Virus record (IMG/VR): IMGVR_UViG_3300044568_000752
Coordinates: 1 to 30,447 of that record
Source: a virus
Direction: 5' to 3' (one strand)
Length of the DNA stretch: 30,447 nt
The position numbers were made by a program, and so were the translations under genes. Below the pieces are notes generated by a model, which saw nothing but the letters and a program-made list of their open reading frames with translations, was not told the DNA's origin and ran no database searches. Below are positions 29,381-30,447 of the stretch, piece after piece. Position 1 is the stretch's first letter, and each line of letters opens with the position of its first letter.

Positions 29381-30447
29381 ATGAGTCTGCACGCTGCCGC
29401 ACAACATATTGCACAAAAAGGTCGTGGTCGCGACAAAATGCTCGTGCATATGACCCCGCGCGAAGTTCAGGGTTTACAAGCCTTGGCAAAAGCCAAAGGT
29501 GGCTCTTTAGCCACTAACCCAGATACGGGTTTACCCGAAGCAGGCTTTTTAGAAGATATTCTCCCGATTGTGGCAGCAGGTGCTGCTACGTACTTTACAG
29601 CCGGTGCTGCGGCGCCTATGTTGGTTAGTGCGGGTATGGGGCCAACTACTGCTGCAATCCTTGCTGGTGCGGGCTCAGGCGCTCTTATTGGCGGGGCTAG
29701 TTCTGCTATTCAAGGACAAGATTTTGGTCGTGGGGCATTGATGGGTGGTTTAGGTGGGGCTCTTGCTGGTGGCATGGGGGCTTTTGGTGGTGCTCCGGGC
29801 GGCGATGTGTCTGCTTCTCAACTTGTTTCAGAGCCTAATGCTATGTTGGCAGAAGCATCAAAAGCAACTGCAGCCGCTCCTGTTCAACCTCTTAGCGTTC
29901 CTGCAGACGTTGCTGCAACTGGTGGTGCCCCCGCCGTACCCGCAAATCAACCATATAACCCTAATGCGTTAGTAACCACCCCGCCTGGAACGCCTGCTCA
30001 GGCAATGACTCCTGGCCCAAATCAAGCCGTAAATCCTGAAACGGGTGACATTTACACAAAGATGGCAGCGCAACAACCCGGCGCTCAAACAGCACAAACA
30101 GGTAAAGGTGGTATTGGTGATTGGTGGAACAAGCAAAGCGACTGGGAAAAAGCTGGATACACAACCGCAGGTGCTTTAGGTTTAGCGGCGTTAAACGCTC
30201 CGCCAGGACAACTACCAACTAACGCTGAAGAAGAAAGCATTTTAAAGCGCATATCGCCAAACTTCCGTGCGCAAGCCCCTGTACGCCCCAACCCATATTA
30301 CCGCGCGCAGTATCCGGTTTATGCAGCTTCTGGCGGTATTGTTGCCCTAGCCAACGGCGGTGGCCCGGTTGAGCGCATGACTTCTATGAACACCTCAATT
30401 AATCCCCAAGGCGGCTTATATCCTCAAGGCATGATTGACAAGACTCA
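29381..30447 (+). CDS. Partial internal/ejection-type protein
   Basis: An open frame from ATG 29381 continues past the window end (at least 355 residues). It begins SLHAAAQHIAQKGRGRDKML, then VHMTPREVQGLQALAKAKGG and SLATNPDTGLPEAGFLEDIL. Next is a Gly/Ala-rich, glycine-zipper-like block (about 65-145) that could insert into or cross membranes, a Pro-rich linker, and then WWNKQSDWEKAGYTTAGALG and SGGIVALANGGGPVERM. The N-terminus is familiar from environmental podoviruses. Glycine-rich internal proteins after the nozzle often are ejection proteins; this is inference. GAGG lies upstream of the ATG. Confidence 0.7.
   Translation, partial: MSLHAAAQHIAQKGRGRDKMLVHMTPREVQGLQALAKAKGGSLATNPDTGLPEAGFLEDILPIVAAGAATYFTAGAAAPMLVSAGMGPTTAAILAGAGSGALIGGASSAIQGQDFGRGALMGGLGGALAGGMGAFGGAPGGDVSASQLVSEPNAMLAEASKATAAAPVQPLSVPADVAATGGAPAVPANQPYNPNALVTTPPGTPAQAMTPGPNQAVNPETGDIYTKMAAQQPGAQTAQTGKGGIGDWWNKQSDWEKAGYTTAGALGLAALNAPPGQLPTNAEEESILKRISPNFRAQAPVRPNPYYRAQYPVYAASGGIVALANGGGPVERMTSMNTSINPQGGLYPQGMIDKT

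Overview
The window looks like the late (virion and lysis) half of a double-stranded DNA tailed phage genome, or a contig of one. After the first ~1 kb every gene is on the plus strand. Genes are tightly packed with strong AAGGAG-type ribosome sites and many stop/start overlaps. The order is the classic one: TerS, TerL, portal, scaffold, capsid, connectors, tail, fibres, holin, endolysin, nozzle, internal protein. A portal of ~800 aa, two gp11/gp4-like adaptor proteins, a P22 gp10/T7 gp12-like nozzle and the absence of tube, sheath and tape-measure genes point to a short-tailed (podovirus-like) particle. A GH19 endolysin with a 3TM holin, and the ribosome sites, suggest a Gram-negative, probably proteobacterial host. 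Many small proteins resemble families I know mainly from freshwater and marine environmental phages. The host genus cannot be read from the sequence, and no integrase or repressor is visible.

Layout. 1-413: one minus-strand gene of unknown function. 414-1026: a non-coding control region with two minus-strand intrinsic terminators, several perfect inverted repeats, candidate divergent promoters and a structured plus-strand leader. 1027-9235: packaging and head genes (TerS, TerL, portal, a small protein, a GroES-like co-chaperonin, scaffold, two small structural proteins, major capsid protein), closed by an intrinsic terminator. 9236-9480: a second non-coding block with a possible pseudoknotted RNA and a promoter for the next segment. 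9481-10988: three beta-rich structural proteins, two of them tandem paralogues. 10981-13119: nine tiny, mostly lysine-rich genes with overlapping or touching ends; four share a C-terminal peptide tag. 13119-15885: two connector-like proteins, a zinc-ribbon protein, two more basic proteins and a small structural protein. 15895-25012: a fibre region of repeat-rich proteins, two ending in self-cleaving S74 chaperone domains. 25022-26809: zinc-ribbon protein, membrane-anchored coiled-coil protein, 3TM holin, GH19 endolysin. 26813-30447: tail nozzle, small companion protein, and a glycine/alanine-rich internal or ejection-type protein that runs off the window.

Working together: TerS/TerL load DNA through the portal into a capsid built on the scaffold, with the GroES-like protein probably assisting host GroEL in capsid folding. 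The adaptors and nozzle complete a short tail carrying several fibres. Holin and endolysin release progeny. The least explained parts are the tagged small basic proteins and the two structured non-coding blocks.
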